Of a stretch of DNA of 64,000 nt, positions 46,245 through 57,915 are shown piece after piece (position 1 is the first letter of the stretch; the number at the start of each line of letters is the position of its first letter). This stretch comes from Purshia tridentata (taxonomy: Eukaryota; Streptophyta; Magnoliopsida; Rosales; Rosaceae). The translations under genes and the position numbers were made by a program. Below the pieces are notes generated by a model that made no database searches, had not been told where the DNA came from, and worked only from the letters and a program-made list of their open reading frames with translations. The stretch spans positions 1 through 64,000 of the forward strand of contig QANT01005051.1 in the NCBI GenBank assembly GCA_003254885.1. The letters run 5' to 3'.

Positions 46245-49200
46245 CAATCTGAAGCTACTTACCCCAAGAGCATAGTCAGATCCATTGTACCACACTCGGT
46301 TTTCCTTCCTGCCTTCAAGGAACTTCAAAACGATCTAGTACAAGAGAATTGAAATGCATCAGAATTGAGAAGATTCATAGTGATTGTTGTGTGAAATACA
46401 GTTCTCTCTATTTACCTGCCCCATTCTATCCCAGAATCCACGACAAATGGCAATGAATATTTTACTTGTAAAGACTTCATGCAAGTTGGAAATGGAGTCA
46501 ACAAGCTGTGAACTGAGTGCATGCATTCTTTCACGGAACTCAGCCTCTCCATCTTCTTCCTTTGTTTCCTCTAGAATCCTTTTGAGTCTTGTGTTACGGT
46601 TAGCTTGCAGCTGAAAGAATTACTTATCAGAAACTGTTGCTAGTTTTACATGTTGGCCTAAATTTTGATTACTTGAACAAGAGGAACAAAATTGTGAATA
46701 GTGCTTACATTGCTCATGAGCTTCTCTACTGTTGCCTGCAAATAATTTTTATATTTTGTTCGCAAGAGAACTGTGATTCCATTCATCTGTTCTCCAAACT
46801 GTGACTTCTTGTTATCTCCAATGACAGGCAGGTAGGATGCCCAAGACTTTAAGATGTCTTCTACTTTACAATGCAGGACATCAAGAATTCTCTTCATGGT
46901 GTTTAAAAATTTTCCAAGCTGATGAACAGAAAATATTGTTAAGATATATGAACACATTAATATATGTAATTGTGACACATCTATGTGTCCGTATGTGCTG
47001 ACTGACTGATTGATTTGATTTAATTGCACTGCATTTCAGGGGCCTGGTCCGGTTCCAGTATCAGATGCCCAGTGGCTAAATTCTGATACTTATACCCTTT
47101 TAGATCTTTTAGGAATATTCAAAAGTGGAGCACTCACAAAGGCCAAAAAAAAGTGGAGCACTCACTTGATTAGGAACAGCATAGGTTGTCGTTGATTGTC
47201 TTCTTGTCAGCTTCTGGACCTGCTTATTAAGCCTCTTTTGAATACTATCTTTCAATGGAGTCAAAATATCATTGTATTGCCTCTCCAGTGCTTTTATGAT
47301 TGCTCTTTCCACATTTGCAACAGCCTTGAAAATCCAATATAGATAGATATCAGGATTACACAGAACCAATATGACTGCTTAGATGAAATGTACATACTCA
47401 TAGAACTATTAAAGCTTAATTCTATGAAGAGGATGAGAAGAGAGAGCGAGAGAGTCACATGAGATGAGAAGAGATGAGAACTCACATGTTCCAAAATCAA
47501 GGAGTATTGAGGCCATCGATTGATTACCACTTCATATTGAACAAGGGTATCTCTGATTTTCTCATACATTTCCTCGGCAAATGGTGAGGTGGAATGATTT
47601 GTTGACACTCCAGACCATGGAACCTGCATTATGATGAAGACCTAGTTGGTTAACACAGTTCCTCAGTTAAACAACTGCCTTCAGTTGAAGTTTTTGCTCA
47701 TAATGTCAAAGAAAGAAGACATGGCATGCTACACAAAAAGTTCCTGAAGAGAGAGGATGCCTTTTCTGCCTTGCAAAGCTCAAGTAAGTTAAGTTGCATA
47801 TCCTCTACCCAGACCATTATGTAATTGTGAAACAGATTCTTCGAGTCGACACCACCCTGCACTGGACTGAAGTAAGCAAAATACGGAATCAGAAAGCATT
47901 TACATATACATCTTACGAAACAACAGAAATTTTGTTTCTGCTATAACTAGCTACATTGTCAGGCACCACTACATACTGAAAAATCAAATCACAAAAATTT
48001 ATTGAAGTGTATCCTACTAGGGATTGTTTACAGACCTGATATTCCATGATTCAAGGTTCCTTTCAAATTCAGCAATTGCTATTAAAAGTTCATTTACATG
48101 TGGCTGCGGACCAGATGGAGGCCAAGCAGCAAGGAAAGATCGAAGCCTGTTGCACAACTCAGTGCTGTAAATGGCAGCAGTGATGTTCAAGAGGTCAATT
48201 GAACTGGAAACAGGTAACAGTTGTCAGAATATATATCAAATAATCAAACTTAGAAAGTCCATAGCACGCAAAAAATCTATATTATTGAATCCAATTATCA
48301 TGTTGAACAATGAATCAGCATTAGCTGCAAAGTTTTGAATCAGTTTTCTTTTTGCACTGTGAGAACATATAAAAGAACGGGAGGAATTGCCTCTATTCTT
48401 CTTTTCTATTTTTATTATTATTACTACTACCCATTTGAACTTGGGAAGTTATGCTCCTTTTTATGCATCATTCGTGAGTTCCAAGCAATTTTGTGCAAAA
48501 TTGCTTGTCATTGACAGGAAAAAAAGGTCTATACCTGGGGAGTACATTCTGATTGTGGATCTTGATGTCTGCCTGAATTTCCTTTTGTATATTTGTACAC
48601 AAATTTTTCATTTTCATATATGCCGTTGAGATAGATATGGAGTCCACAAGGAAACCTTCAGAGTTACTTGACACAAACTCATCGGTCTCTAGCATGTGTT
48701 TCCGATACCTCCTTTTTGCAGCTGTCTGTTAAGAAAAATGCATTTGACTTAGTCAACCAAAATGAATCGCAAAATAAGCCAAGAGAGAGGTAGTTAGCAT
48801 GTAGGCTCTTCCTCTAAAGTAGCTGAGAGTGCTTGCTCCTAACTGGTCTGCTTCTAATATGTATATTTGTCCACGTACAGAATTCGGGAAATGGACTAAC
48901 AAGTCAACTGTATGTGGTTAAAGAAAACCAGTTTAATGATCCAACAATTTAAAACTTAATTGGTTTAGGCCCATATACTCTAGTGTAGGTTATTCATAAG
49001 TGAGGATGGGAAAACTAAAGACTCCCAACTTCATCCTGAATATTCATATATTTGGAAGTCCATTCACGGAAACATAAGGAGATCATTATTGACATTGTTC
49101 AAGTACCTGCAAATAGTTGCGCAGCATAGTCTGGGCATCTAGAGTAAGGATATCATGAAGGAGGGTGAAGACTTGTACAGCAGGAGCTAGAGCTGGTGGA

Positions 49201-52200
49201 GCAGACTCTGGAGTTGGACCAAACAGTTCTGCTAACCCTGTAGGAGAGGCTTCATCTAATGATTTGTAGTTTTCAAAAACATTTGCTAAAAGACTCTCGA
49301 TTTGGGTTTCACAATCTAACAGTATACTTTTCTGCAAGAAAGCAAGATCAAAGCCAAAAAAGAAAAAAGAAGAGGTTAAGATTCATTTCCACAAGGAAAC
49401 CTTACAAAAATAAATAGTTTTTCATGCCATACCTCCTGTCTTGTCAAGCATTTTTCACTCCTGGCCTTTATTATAGGTACAAGTAGTTCATTCACAAGCT
49501 CCAAGCAATCTTTTGTTGGAGTTGCCACATGCATGACATGTGAAAGATATCTACAAAGAAACCAAAGGGAGGTGAATATGTTGCCATGTAATTACAAAAG
49601 AAGTGCAACATATGGATAACTACTAGATTTTGACAAAATGTACATTTGTTAAATACCTTAGCTTTGTGTATGAAATGGAAACTTCATAATAGTCTGCAAA
49701 TTCAGTCAACAGCCACTTCCAAGGTCCATGCAACCACAAGTTACGGGAATGAAAATTTTGTGCCCGCATAGCAGCCTCCAGCAATAAATCATAGGCTAGA
49801 GTCTCTGCAACTGGTCCACTCTATAATATGTGAAAGAGTACATATAAGAACCTGGATAAATATATGCAAAATTCTTGGGAAGTTATAGATCAGTTTAGTT
49901 GAAAGACATGAAACCTTAATATGATTATTCTCATCGCTTGTGATTGTGCTACCAACGTAGAGCTGAATCTTCCCAACACATTCTTGATCATCATGGTATA
50001 AAGGCCACCACCGAACTCTGTCACTCTGCATGGGTCAAGAAAATCACATCAAATAATATGTGGATGGTAGAAAGATTTTGTTTTTCCTTTAAGAAATCTG
50101 ACATTGGATGATAGGGGAAGGATGCATACGATGTTATCAGTCAAGGATGAAATAGGAATTGTGGTTCGACCTTGGACTGATTTTTTCGTGTCTTGGACTT
50201 CCACCAAAAGAGCATCCACTTGACTTTCTGGGAAACTGAAAGTATATGAATGTGTAAGATCTTATGTAACTCTCAAACTACTGCACCTACATTTTGGTGT
50301 AGTAGACTATGCTGCAGAACTTCCAGTACTCACATTTAAGGTAAATCACCAATATATCCAAAAAAAAAAAAAGGTCAAATGCAGAGCAGATGAAACCTTT
50401 TCTTTCAACTTCTTTAAAGTGAAAGAAAAATAAAAACTTACAAGACATGGTAATCGCCGCTTCCAGGGCGCAAGCAAATTGCTGAACTTGGCTCTACTTC
50501 AGCATCTTCAGTGGCACTATTAAGTTGGAATATGCATGAAAGTGGCTCTGCATGCACAATCAGATAATTGTCAATCATCCATTGAAATTGATTTAGTATC
50601 ACCTTCCCTATTCAATGTAATATACACAGGACAAGTGAGGAATGAAAAGATCCACCAGGAGATTATACACAAAGATATGTCATAGTTATCTTAATCAATT
50701 AAAGTAAAGCTCTAGGCTTGTAATGTATAAAGTAGATGGCAGTTTCATATTAAGTATTCAGAAAAAATTTAATTTAAGAACAACACCAGAGTTTTTGCAT
50801 GGCACAAACCTTCTGTTGTAACAGAGAATGAGGATAACTTCAGAGAATTTATGCCAGTTTTTACTATTGATGATACATGCCGGACATATTCTGCCCCTGC
50901 TTGTATATACATTGCACCCCTCTGCGAATATGTGCTCTTCAGTTTCCTTCTTGGTATTACTCGAAGTTTCCTCACTGTTATCATTCAAAACTACATTAAA
51001 TTACAAATACACTATATATGGCCTCCCAATAAACATAAAATGCTAAGATCATAGTTAAGAAAAAAATGTCAAATTTTTTGGCCTCCCAAAACAGTTGTAA
51101 ATAAAGCAATTGATTGAAGTTAGTAAAAAGCATATTGAAGTTCAAATCCAGTGGCAATATGTTTCTTAAAAAGAAAAGTAACTCTGAGCCCGTTCTTCAA
51201 TAACTAACTTATAAAATCAAGTCCTTTATAATAGCATACCTTCAACTCTTATCTTGCCAACAACCTTCTTTGCCTTTGGAGGACAAATTTGTTCTGCATT
51301 CCGACTGGTCTCAGCTTCTAGTGGTTGCACACCTCGGGGTCGCAACAAAAATGTGTTTAGTCTGTATAATGAGAGTGTAAAGATGAAATGCCCATTCAAA
51401 GCTGAGAACTAAATATTAGGAATAGTTTACTAACCCAAAGGCATTTCGAAGAACCAGACACTCGTCACGTAGAAATTCGGGTGCCTCAGTGCAGCCTTTT
51501 GCCCATGCTTGTAGGCATAAGCGTATGCAAGCATCATATGCAATCAAGGTTTGCCAAGCATATTGACCACTGCAATGATTGAATTGAGATGTCATAAAAG
51601 GAAATGAAAACGAGTATTTTTCAAATTTCAGAATGACAAATTTAATATATGTGCATAATCTTTACATGCAACGCCATATTCATGGTCCATAAACCAATCC
51701 CGACATAGTGTAAGCGGTTAAATTCATACAGACAAAGCAATAAAACTCCACTAAAACAAAAGTAGCAGTAAACAAGTATCTGACTTCATATGAAATTCAA
51801 CATTAGACGCACCTGGTAGTATAATAAGATGAATGGTCCAATTGGCTGGCTTGCAAAGAAGGGATTTGTGTTTCTGCTTCTCCAGGTACGCTTTTTTTGA
51901 CTCTTCAGAAGACAGTGTCAAATTATGCAATAAGAGAAAAGATCAATGAAAAACACAGTTCACATAGAGATGCTCAAAAAGAAGCAAACATTTGCAATAC
52001 CTGCCACCAAGTTCAGAAGCTTTCAAAGAATTAGTATTCAAATCTGCTAAACCTTCTACACTCCCATCAAAACCCATTGATCCCCTTAACGGGTAGGTCC
52101 CATTTTCAGCTCCATCTGTCCCTGTCAAACCTTGAGAAGCTTCATGCCATTGACTCTCAACCTCGGCGTCCTCCTCGTCCCTTGCAATGTCAAAAATGGG

Positions 52201-53106
52201 AGGCGCACTTGGAGTTCCCAAGTCTGCTGAATCTCTGAGTAAACTACATTCATCACCACTTGGGGTAGTGCCCTGCAATACAGTCTCACCAAATTCAAAA
52301 TCACAAATAAACACTTCAATACCATATTAAGACAATTCTGAACCCTTCATAAATAACCACATTCATCACCACTTGGGGTAGTGCCCTACACTGGCATTAC
52401 GAAGTTGAACCCTTTTCAGCAGATGAGTGGCAGTACACGGTGTCGAAGTCTTCGGGGGGCATTTCTTCTTGAAACCCATCTCGCCATCCGTAAATCTTCT
52501 GAAATTGTCAGGCAATTCAATCCTCAGACCCTCCTTCAACAACCCTCTATTCAGTCCTATATTAGATTTAATGTTATTACTATAACCAAACATTTCTTCT
52601 TCATCGTAGCACTGTTCCACCGGCGGCTTCGACTCTTCATCAGAGAAATTGGCACCGGAATCATCATCATTAGAAACTGAAGCTACACTTTCATAGTCGT
52701 CGTCGTCATCCACATCCATGTCGCTGCTTAGACGTGGAGCTACCAAGCTATGAGGTGCGAGCAAGCCAGAGTGGAACTTTAGTGGGGGCAGAGCATGGCC
52801 AGCACTGTTGGTGTTGAAGAGCAAAGGGGATTTTGGGAATGGGTCGGAAACGAGTTTCTCAGCCAGTGGCGATCGAACTTGTGGTGATCGTGGCTGTTGT
52901 TGTTGTTCCAGTACTTCTAAGTCTGATCCCTGCAGGTATATTCAACAAAAACATAAACACATACACACCCACAAGCACATTCTACATGGGTATACATTCT
53001 AATAGGTGTAAAATGTATATACTTGTTGAAAAGTGAAAAACTTTTGGGAATTGGGTACCTGTTTGATCCATTTGATTGCATTTTCGTCCAGGCCGTCGGT
53101 GAACAT
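45852..53106 (-). CDS. Large conserved plant protein of unknown function, 22 exons
   Basis: Minus-strand exons: 53106-53059, 52929-52390, 52272-52001, 51902-51813, 51569-51435, 51361-51240, 50974-50810, 50547-50442, 50235-50130, 50025-49915, 49820-49657, 49550-49433, 49331-49107, 48725-48535, 48203-48036, 47866-47761, 47623-47486, 47324-47166, 46918-46709, 46610-46416, 46334-46263 and 46010-45852, in phase throughout, 1,199 residues. The N-terminus (MFTDGLDENAIKWIKQ) precedes a disordered acidic region (DMDVDDDDDYES). The middle has a beta-rich part (GKIQLYVGST) and FHSRNLWLHGPWKWLLTEFADYYEVS. The helical C-terminal part includes FAEEMYEKIRDTLVQYEVVINRWPQYSLILEHAVANVERAIIKALERQYNDILTPLK, and the end is DTANGTDASTYFYV. 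It resembles a conserved single-copy-type family of about 1.1-1.2 thousand residues in land plants with no function I can name; the helical bundle is reminiscent of trafficking or tethering proteins, which is inference. The intron after exon 16 has a GC donor. Confidence 0.85.
46202..46240. repeat. (GA)n microsatellite
   Basis: A 39-base GA run in the last intron of the minus-strand 22-exon gene, where it is a TC run on the transcribed strand. Confidence 0.95.
52246..52387. repeat. 29-bp direct repeat at the start of an exon and inside the preceding intron
   Basis: 52246-52274 and 52359-52387 are identical over 29 bases and 113 bp apart. The first is the beginning of exon 3 (with its AG acceptor) of the minus-strand gene; the second begins two bases inside intron 2. 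Confidence 0.95.
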
Positions 53107-55128
53107 TTTGCAGGACTTGGTGGTTGGGAATGTCACAGAGAGAGAGAGAGAGAGAGTGAAAGAAAAGGTTTTTGTTTAAGAGTGAAGGGTGAGGGAAGCG
53201 ATAGGATATCTGCTAAAATGGAGCTGAGAGCAATGGAAGAAGATAAGAAGAGAAAGAGAGCGTAGGTAGGTCGGTGGTGTGTAGATGTAGGAATTCGGCT
53301 GCTAACGGCTAGTATGACTTTTTATATATTTGTTTTTCAAACATCAAAGGGACCTTTTTAACTATTTTTACAATTTTTACATTGTTGTATAAAATAAATA
53401 AAATAATCTTTTTTTTTGGTCGGTAAATAAATAAAATCATCAATCATTAAAATTTGGAAAAAAACTCACTTATAATAGGAATGCTGGGTTGGAATAAGGC
53501 ATTCTTATTCGAAGTAAATGAAACACCTGTATTTTATTTTTTGCAAATTTTCGTTGTCGAGTGTTGGTAGTGATTTTATTATAACAGCCGAGCACTACAA
53601 CAAACACTCAACACCATTTTCTCCATCAATTTTTTAGGATACTTCTCCAACGATTCACCTCATACAATTCTAAAATGTAGAATGAAGCTTATGAAGCCCA
53701 AAATCCTAGAATTAAAATTTAATATAAAGCCGATAAACTAGTGTTAAGTTTTTGAGAGAAAAAGAAAATGACAGTATTAAGCACTTGGTAGACACTATCA
53801 AGCGCTCGGTGACACCATGTCAGATTGTTGACCTGACATCCCAGTGATAATGAAGTTCTTCTCTAAAATTTGAGGCAACTTAATTCACAAAGAAACTCTG
53901 CATTAATTGTGGATGAGTGTCACATGTACTTTAATTCATTTTTATGTAGTAAAATTTATATGTAAATTGTTTAAGGAAAGTCTCGTGTAGGTGTAACGTT
54001 TATTAATTATTACTAATTTAAATATTGACCATGTTATAAATTCTAATGAAATTGGTTCATATCAGATATTTTGTAGTGATTTCTTTTTCTTTTACTCAGT
54101 ACTCTACTAGAAAAACATTATACCACTCTATTTAAAAAATAAATAAGGGTCCCGCATTTATTGAATACACTGCTTATTGCATTTTTAGAAATAATGAGAC
54201 ATACTTATATTCTCACCTCAATTAAAAAATGTAGCGAGACATCAGCAAAGGCGGTACAAAATTACAAATAGTTTTATTTCCTAAGAAATTACTCTAAATC
54301 ACCATATATAAACAAGATGATCGATTATATTATTGTTTTTCCAATTACCATTTTTTATCAAGAGGCCTATAAACCAATATACGGTATACCACAATGTAAT
54401 ACTGTTTCAAACAAATATTGATTTAATGAAAAGTTTCTTTTAAAGATCACCTTGAACGTCCTTCTTGTTTAATCTATCACTCAAACGATCACCTTGTTCT
54501 GAACTTGAAGGCCGAACCCGTTACAAATATCACTCTAGCACCACATGCACCTGATAGGATCGATTAGATAGAATGGGAAAAACACAAAATCAATTAAACC
54601 TCATGGGCTGGACCAATCCCAACAGCACCCACAATGAATTGAAAAGAAGAATTTAAGATATGCATGCACGAAGTCAATCAATAAATAGATGGGAATGGAA
54701 CCTTTCAAGTAATTAAGTGCATGATAAGTCATAACTGTGAATGTGGTAGGTGTTAAATTCTTGGGAGTAATGAGAAGGTAAAGACAATATTACAAGAAAC
54801 TGACTGAGTAGAGGCTTCCACGTTTCCCTTCATGCAGAAAAAGAGTCTTCTCTTCTCTGGCAACACATGCTGGTGTAGAAGAAGACCAAGGTGAGCATTG
54901 CAAACTCACCAAAGGAAATTACAGAATTAATGCAACCTCCAATTCTGTGCTGCAAAGCACTAGTACACCTCGATTTAAGTGCTTTCACTTGTATGTATTC
55001 AATCCTACTGGTAGTAGGTGGCAGAGAAAGAGATGAGTCTCAGTGTGGAGTTGTAGTGGGCTTTATCTGGTTTGTTGGGGTTGTGCATTTGCTCTGCATT
55101 GTCTCTTCTATCTGGGTCTCTCAGAAAG
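53107..55128. other. Intergenic between divergent genes; GA-rich leader at 53137-53156
   Basis: The first 200 bases are probably the leader and promoter of the minus-strand gene and include a GA run. Positions 53300-54700 are AT-rich without a recognisable gene or element. Positions about 54850-55128 are likely the leader of the GARP factor gene. Confidence 0.5.
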
Positions 55129-56993
55129 ATGTTTAATAGAGTAGGAGGAAGGATGGTTGGTTATGGTTATACAATTAGTACTGATCATGGGCATGCTGAT
55201 GATTATGATGATGAACAAGATTTTCAAGGACCCCCAACTCCCACTATCACACATTGTGATCATCAGGTTGTTGGGGTTGAGGTTGAAGAGGAAGAGGAGG
55301 AGGAGGAGGAGGAAGAGGACCTTGATGACCTTCCTCTTCATCAACCACCTTCCCTCGTTGTGTCTTCGAGTACTGTCAAACCCCGCCTTCGATGGACTCC
55401 TTACCTTCATGGCCGTTTTGTTGATGCTGTCAATCAGCTTGGTGGCCCTCACAGTCAGTAAACCAGGCTCCCTTTGATCACCATCACCTGTATCTTGTTA
55501 TGTGGTCTCTTGTTTTCACTCATCTCATGTCATACATTTCATTTTGCAGAGGCAACTCCTAAGGCTCTTCTGCGGGTAATGGGTCTCAAGGGGTTAACTC
55601 TTTACCACTTGAAGAGCCACCTCCAGGTCTCTTTAATCCATTAATTTATATTTTTAAGGGAAACTTATTGTTTTTAAGTGCTAATACCCAAAAAAATGTC
55701 ACTCTTACAAGTGATTGATGTGTTATCATATTGCAGAAATACAGACTTGGAAAGTACTCGGTGAAGGAGTGGAAGGAGATGCCTAAAATCTGTATGTTCT
55801 TAGTAAACACTGACAGATCGGTACATATATGCCCTTAAAAAAGTCCCTTTGTTGATAATTAAAGAAACGTTTGAGCAGGAAAGTGAAAAAAAGAAAAGAA
55901 AAAGAAAAGAGAGTAATTAAACACCTGATGTAGTGACGAAAGTAACTTGTGAATGAAGTTTCATGTTTGAGCTGACCTTAGTTTTTCAATGCCACTAAAT
56001 GAATGAGACTTCAGCTTCACAGGTTTTGGAAGGCCGAAGCATTAGGTTACTGCAATCCCTTGAGAACGAGTATGATTAGATGTTCTTTTCATCTCCTTTA
56101 AATATCTTTTTTTCGTGAGCGTTGGCATTCTGCAGCTAATATCTGTATTCAACATGCAGGAATGATGAGCCAAATGAAGCTCCAAAATCCCAGAAGGAAG
56201 TTGATCAAGAAAATCCTTGTCTGAAAGCTGAGGCAAGTTATTATTTTTTCAGAAATATTTGTTGATTATGGTATCTGGTGATAAGATCATAAGACTCCTA
56301 TGGAAAAAGAAAAAAAAAAATGTGATGAAATATGCTTTATCATAGAATTGACTTCAGATTTTGGTGTCTTGAAACCAAATTATATTAGCCAGTTTTGACG
56401 TTTGGAATTGATTTTGGAACTTAACCTGACTAATATAAACCTTTTTCTCTTTTTTTTTTTTTTTGTCTTTCTGGTGGCCTGTTGCAAGAGCACAAAAGGA
56501 TAAAGTACTTGATGTTGTTTATCCTTAATATACCATAATCTTGCAGGCTGAGAAGCGTTTGCAATCGTTCCAGGATGCTGAACAGAGATATATAAATTAT
56601 GCACTAGAGAATGCATGTAGAAGGCTTTCTGATCGATTTCTTGGAGGTTTTGCAGCAGACTTTGAAGGCCTATTTGGACAAGATGTTGCTGGTTTAGAAA
56701 CTATGGGGTCAATGCCACCCCTGAAGGATCTATATCCTCCATATCATATAACTGAGGCAACCAGTATGAATGTTGAAGACCAAGTAGGTAGGTTTCAACC
56801 TCAGATTGAAGCTTATTTTGCAACTGAAGGCCACCTGATCTCAGATGGGAATTCAGAAAATTCGCCTGCGGAAGATTTCCATACTCTCACTGAAGATGGG
56901 AAAGAAAGGGTGCAGAGTTTTGATATTGACCCTGCAGAAGCTTATTTGGTCTTGGATGCTACTGAGATTGGAAACTCAGGTCACAGAGCTTAA
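55129..56993 (+). CDS. GARP-type transcription factor (PHR1-like / MYB-CC-like)
   Basis: Exons 55129-55453, 55550-55626, 55737-55802, 56023-56069, 56160-56232 and 56547-56993 join in phase to 344 residues. A poly-acidic run (residues 51-67) precedes a complete GARP/Myb DNA-binding domain at about 84-138 ([57 protein letters not shown]), with the SHLQKYR signature of PHR1/APL-like factors. The usual MYB-CC coiled coil is only weakly recognisable (AEAEKRLQSFQDAEQRYINYALENACRRLSDRFLGGF, about 196-231). The intron after exon 5 uses a GC donor (GAG|GCAAGT). Exons 3 and 4 (MPKICMFL, VLEGRSIRLLQSLEN) are inferred from phase and are the least certain. Nuclear transcription factor; target genes unknown. 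Confidence 0.82.
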
Positions 56994-57915
56994 TTTCATC
57001 AACCCACATCCATATGGTGTGATGGGGCACTCTGGATGAAAGAACAAAATCACATTATGTTGTTTGCTTGTGGAGCTTCATTACCTAGGATCTTCCTTTT
57101 GGTATTAAACTTTGACAGCTTACCTTTCCTTTGTTTATTGTTAGTGGTTAATAAAATTTTGACAGCTTACCTTTGCGTATTGTTAGTGGTTAACTGTTCT
57201 TTCACTGCTTATGGCATACAAGTCGGATCTTGAGAACATGCTCTCAAGGAGATATGTTACTAGGGAGTTGGGGCAATTATCTGATAAATACCAAAAAGAG
57301 TCAAAGTATAATAACTCAGGTACGCATCTTTTTAATTTTGCAGTTTACAAAAGGTCTCAATGTCGTGGAACTATTGAAGTTCATGTCAGCTGAGAGCATG
57401 CAGATGGAAAAACTTGCAAGATCAACTGTGCTTTCAAGTTAAACAAAATGGCCAATATATCATAAAGGTGCATCAAATTTAAAAAATTTACCAGCACAAA
57501 ATGAATCGGTTGAGAATCAAACAAATATCCAATTTACCTTTCCTTTTAGTTATGAAATAGAAGCGAATACAAGGACTGAAGGTCCACGAAATTACAACTC
57601 TTTAACACAATGTGATTAAACTAAAGTTCGTAATCCAAAGGAAGTGCAACACTAGTGAAGTAGTAAAAAAAACAAAAGGGGATATATGAGGGGTAAAAGG
57701 AGAATCTGCTGCTGGTCATGTAGCAAACGTAGAGGCAGCACAGAGAAAATACAGGTCTTACTGCAATATCATCAGAGAGAGCCTCTTAATATGCCGCAAC
57801 AAAATCAGCTTTCAAATGTAACCAAGTAAAGGCTAAAATGATTAACCAAAAATACTCCTCCCCACGTAGCAGACTCATTTCCCAACTGTTTGATAAAGAA
57901 TCCCAGCCAACAATT
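56994..57915. other. Convergent 3' flanks of the GARP gene and the TMN gene
   Basis: Contains a small tandem duplication at 57111-57192 and otherwise no gene. The frames at 57036-57442 are not convincing. Confidence 0.55.
57111..57192. repeat. Tandem duplication in the GARP gene 3' region
   Basis: Two copies of a roughly 40-bp unit: TTTGACAGCTTACCTTT...TATTGTTAGTGGTTAA at about 57111-57151 and again at about 57158-57193. Confidence 0.8.

Noticed and set aside
57211-57442. Short frames downstream of the GARP gene
   Set aside because: No start context, no family resemblance, and they lie in a convergent 3' region with a local tandem repeat.
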